Source: Lumnitzera littorea (lineage: Eukaryota; Streptophyta; Magnoliopsida; Myrtales; Combretaceae). Taken from it: 64,000 nucleotides of DNA. The position numbers were made by a program, and so were the translations under genes. The stretch lies in assembly GCA_024138015.1 (NCBI GenBank), contig JAMXBB010000002.1, forward strand, positions 15,113,330 to 15,177,329. The letters run 5' to 3'. The notes beneath the pieces are model-generated. The model made no database searches and was not told the origin of the DNA. It saw nothing but the letters and a program-made list of their open reading frames with translations. Position 1 is the first letter of the stretch, and each line of letters starts with the position of its first letter. Of the stretch, positions 60,843 through 64,000 are shown piece by piece.

Positions 60843-60845
60843 ACT

Positions 60846-61250
60846 AACACAGCATAAACCTTGATAAACACAATATATGTGTAGAGAATAAACTTGTATT
60901 AATGTAAAAGATGATGAATACAATTGGTTCATGAGGTATTTATAGTCCAATAACCCTAAAATAAACTAGGAAACAAAATAAATATGGATCCTGATAAATT
61001 GGAAATGAAAATAAACTAAAAAATAATTTCCTAATAAAACACTAAAACTTCAACTGCTCTATAAATACTTTATTAATATATTATCGGCCCATAACTCTCC
61101 TTGTGTGGAAAGTTATGAGCCGCCCAAAGTTAATTAATATTCAACTAATATATTGGAATTGCACTTCTGAACCTATGGCTTCTTATGACTTTTAGACGAC
61201 TTCCAACTTTTAGCTTATTCCACATCTGATCCGAGCTGCTCGGACATTAT
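60846..61250 (-). repeat. 5' LTR of Gypsy-2
   Basis: It lies just upstream of the primer site. On the minus strand a TATA box (GGACTATAAATACC) near 60935 is followed by CAATTGTATTCATCATCTTT, a typical start of transcription for such LTRs. The upstream edge may be TGTCCGAGCAGC near 61248; the second LTR is not in the window, so the edges are uncertain. Confidence 0.6.
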
Positions 61251-61389
61251 TCTTCCTGTGCTTCTATTTATCTAGCTATTTCATAAACTTTTGGCTTAAT
61301 ATGTATAGCGAATTATAAAATATGAGTCTAGTTTGCATGTCATAAGATTGTAAAGTTTAAAAAAACAGTACATGAACACTACGATAGAT

Positions 61390-62150
61390 ACAAAGAAATA
61401 TTATAATATATATATATATAGGTGTATTATCGAATAAGTCTAAAAATTTCCCGTATAAGGACAGTTGATACCTAGTTCTCAAGCTGATTAGCCATGAAAC
61501 CATTTGAAAAAATAAAAGAAATGAAATCATAAATATTTGTATCCATAAATTCTATCTCGTTTTATACTACCTATATTAAGTCACCTGTACCACTTATCCA
61601 ACAGTGCAAATATTCTTTTTTGTGCCCCTACAGATTTATGGCTAAAACTAGAATTAAGGGACCTCTCTCGTTTTCACATGTATCTCACCAGATTTCAATC
61701 TAGCAAATTTATAGTAAATATTTTTTGAGCGCCTTCTTTCACCAGCAGCATTTTTTGTTTTCTTTTTTTTTTTTTTCCCCTTTTCACGGCTTGATTCGAT
61801 TAGATTATTGTGAACTAAAACATAATTGAAAATATCTAACATCAAGAGGGATTTGCCTTGTTCAAGATATTTTGAGAAAGATATTAACAAAGAAGGAGAA
61901 AATCGAGAAGTTTGAAACGAAAAGGAAAATTGTGACAAGCCAGAATCAAAGAAAAGGGAGTGGATAACCTCCTTTTTCATTGTACTTTTTGGCTATGATT
62001 ACCTAGTACCTCGTACTTACCCTTGCCACTTGTCGGGAGATGAAAGGGAAAACCGTAAAGTGTTTAAGGTGGTTCATAACTGTAGCCAACTTTTCTTGAT
62101 ACCTTTTGGCCACAAGCAAACAAGAGACATTCTAGTACACCGAAACGCGA
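61390..62150. repeat. Repeated unit U, copy 1
   Basis: It matches unit U copy 2 (62770-64000): ATATATAGGTGTATTATC, GAAATCATAAATRTT...ATTCTATCTC, CAGTGCAAA(T/G)ATTC and CATGTATCTCACC occur in the same order in both. Its later part matches 33680-35110. The 108-codon frame on the minus strand (61654-61980) is low complexity and not conserved in the other copies. Confidence 0.65.
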
Positions 62151-62769
62151 ATTTCTGAACTCCTTGAATAACATAATATGATATTTTGTAATGTCACCTG
62201 TAACATTCTCTTATTGAACTTTCAAACTTTATGAGGGATGAGAATTGATAAACAATGAACAGATTATAAGATTTTATGGAAAACTACAAAATTAAGAAGA
62301 TATTTACCAAACGCAAAGGTAATTAAAATAAAAATAAATAAATTCGTAAAAGCCAAGACAGTAATAATGCAAGGGATATTATTATATATGCGACTTACGT
62401 TGAATTTATTAAAAGATAAAAGAAAGTTACAAAAAATAGAAGAAATAGGAAAATAAAGGATTATTACAGGAAAAGATTACAAGAAAATTACAAAATTTCC
62501 TATTTTCCTCTAAACATTTGCTCTTTTTTCGGTAAGGGTAGTTTATTTCTAAAAATATAAAAAATATATTAGAGTTAGGCTAGTACACTACCCTTAGAAA
62601 TTGGTGATTTTCAACTGTTAAATTTTAAATCAAAATAACTGTGCTTAATACCTCCTAAGATGAGTTTTCCATGTAATAGTTTGTAAGTTATTGGATTGGC
62701 AAAGTTTGAAAAATTTTTATTTGAATAGTATCGAAAATATAACAAAATATAATCATATATTTTATATAT
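62151..62769. other. Gene-free AT-rich spacer
   Basis: Nothing is recognised between the two copies of unit U. Confidence 0.5.
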
Positions 62770-64000
62770 ACATATATAGGTGTATTATCTGATAAGTAGT
62801 AAATGACAACCATTGCTGCACATAAAATTTTTCTATCATATTAATAAGCAAATTTTCAAGCTAATGCACATTGAAACTATTCGGCAACATAAATGGAGTG
62901 AAATCATAAATGTTGATATCCACAGATTCTATCTCATGTTATACCTATAAGTGAGCGCCGCCAGCCCAATATTAAATCGGTCTAGAACCATTGGTTTAGA
63001 GGCTTGGCAATAGTTAAATTGTGATCGGCCTGTGAGGGGTGACTCCAAGCCAGTTTGGCTATTGAACCGGTTTTTTTTTTTTTAATATCTAATTTTTTAT
63101 TAATTATTTTTTTAAATACATTAATAATTTTTAATAATATGAATTTATTTTTCTTTTTTTTAAGTATATTAATTCATTAATAATTTCTAATTTTTTTATT
63201 AATTTCTAATTTAATGTGATTCCAACTTTTTAATTTTTTCTTTCAAATTTTATTTTTTTTCTCATATTTAAGTTCTTAACATTTAACAAGTTTTATAAAA
63301 AGGACTTATATTAATTGAAATTAAATTTTTTATTTATCTTTAATCTATAATTAACTTATAATTAGTTATTTATCATTAGTTTGATAATATTATTTTTAAA
63401 AAATTGTCCCCTACCATCGTAAATAAAATAGTTTTGACATACAATAACTTACTAAATATTATCCAATTATTTTTTCCAATATAGTGACCTTTTTTTTTTC
63501 TTTTTTATTTTAAGGGTGCGAACCGATTGACCGAATGATTCGCGACCCACCAATTTGGACAGTTTATGGGAAATTTAACTCGATCTTCTACGAGCTAGAC
63601 CAGTTCTAGACCGATTCACGATTTGAAACTAGTCCATACCCAAGTTTAATTACACCAGTAATGCTTCACATTTACCACTTTTCTAGCAGTGCAAAGATTC
63701 ATTTTTGTCCCACATTCTCTTTTCAAATGTATCTCACCGTATTCCGAAAGCTCCGTTTAGTCTGATATTACATATTATTGTTCGCACAAATTTTTGGACG
63801 CTTTAGCTTAGCTAGCTATTTTGTGTTAAATATTTCTTGAATGCAACTTCCTGCACCACCAGCCTTCTTTTTTTTTTTTTTTTAATTTTTCATGGTTGGT
63901 AGCGAATCCAATCCCAAAACGGTAGCCCATTTCCAAATCAACCTATAAACCTAAACCAAAACCAAAGACTTGGTTCAATTTGGTCTAGTCTGTGGTTCGT
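62770..64000. repeat. Repeated unit U, copy 2, interrupted by MITE family M
   Basis: It matches copy 1 at 62770-62948 and again from about 63655 to 63880. The stretch in between is the family-M element. Its right end (63810-64000) matches 33680-33880 and continues past the window. Confidence 0.65.
62950..63652. mobile_element. MITE family M, copy 2, inserted in unit U
   Basis: It is collinear with 36312-37118. The inserted state can be read against the uninterrupted copy at 61390-62150, which gives approximate ends. The outer parts carry ATCGGTCTAGAACC and, inverted at the other end, ATCGGTCTAGAACTGG, a subterminal inverted repeat. Confidence 0.65.

Larger units (their letters stand above)
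58140..60845 (-). mobile_element. Second Ty3/gypsy relic (Gypsy-2): gag, protease, start of reverse transcriptase
   Basis: The minus-strand order is primer site (60831-60842), gag, zinc knuckle, protease and reverse transcriptase. Coding stops near 58140 where a family-X LTR piece begins, so late reverse transcriptase, RNase H and integrase are absent. It differs from Gypsy-1 in protease and LTR sequence and resembles Galadriel/Reina-like chromoviruses in its protease and linker, although no chromodomain is present to confirm this. Confidence 0.8.

Noticed and set aside
61654..61980. 108-codon frame on the minus strand as a gene
   Set aside because: It is rich in Lys and Ser from poly(T)-derived DNA, and the other copies of the same unit do not keep the frame.

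Overview
The window is nuclear DNA of a flowering plant, very probably a eudicot. It is AT-rich and dominated by nested, decayed LTR retrotransposons. It holds one intact-looking, intron-rich plant gene and one broken plant housekeeping gene. The species cannot be named from the sequence.

The one apparently functional gene lies on the minus strand at 24375-32011. It is a seven-exon terpene synthase of the TPS-b (angiosperm monoterpene synthase) type. The exons join in frame to 598 codons with a plastid-type N-terminus, RR(x8)W, RDR, DDIYD and NDLATSSAE. Exon 1 is separated from exon 2 by an unusually long intron of about 5.3 kb. A decayed LINE sits in that intron in antisense, together with a small hairpin repeat and a local duplication. 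Two positions that are normally Arg in the family read Trp (248 and 252), so activity is not certain.

Layout. 1-2805: relic of a Tat/Ogre-like Ty3/gypsy element, with the LTR end, a tRNA-Arg type primer site, a DUF7745-like ORF and a gag end. 4671-16370: a chromovirus (minus strand, chromodomain present) split inside RNase H by a 6.5-kb LTR (family X), which is itself split by a 2.6-kb solo LTR (family Y, with a 5-bp target duplication). 16436-19445: a 260-bp tandem duplication and a segment duplicated again at 40860-49975. 19446-21408: a Ty1/copia tail, then a pseudogene of Rab geranylgeranyltransferase beta. 24375-32011: the terpene synthase. 32012-40860: its promoter and repeat-rich upstream DNA with several MITE-like elements. 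41197-48147: a second family-X LTR, again carrying a family-Y LTR, inserted in the duplicated segment. 51034-58130: two family-Y pieces in inverted orientation and a third family-X piece. 58140-61250: a second, different Ty3/gypsy relic with a tRNA-iMet type primer site. 61390-64000: two more copies of a unit first seen at 33680-35110, one interrupted by a MITE that also occurs at 36312-37118.

Families X and Y are names used here only. Apart from the terpene synthase there is no evidence of a working protein-coding gene, RNA gene or operon-like system. I see no convincing new biological system. The most informative features are the terpene synthase with its retroelement-expanded first intron and the layered retrotransposon history.
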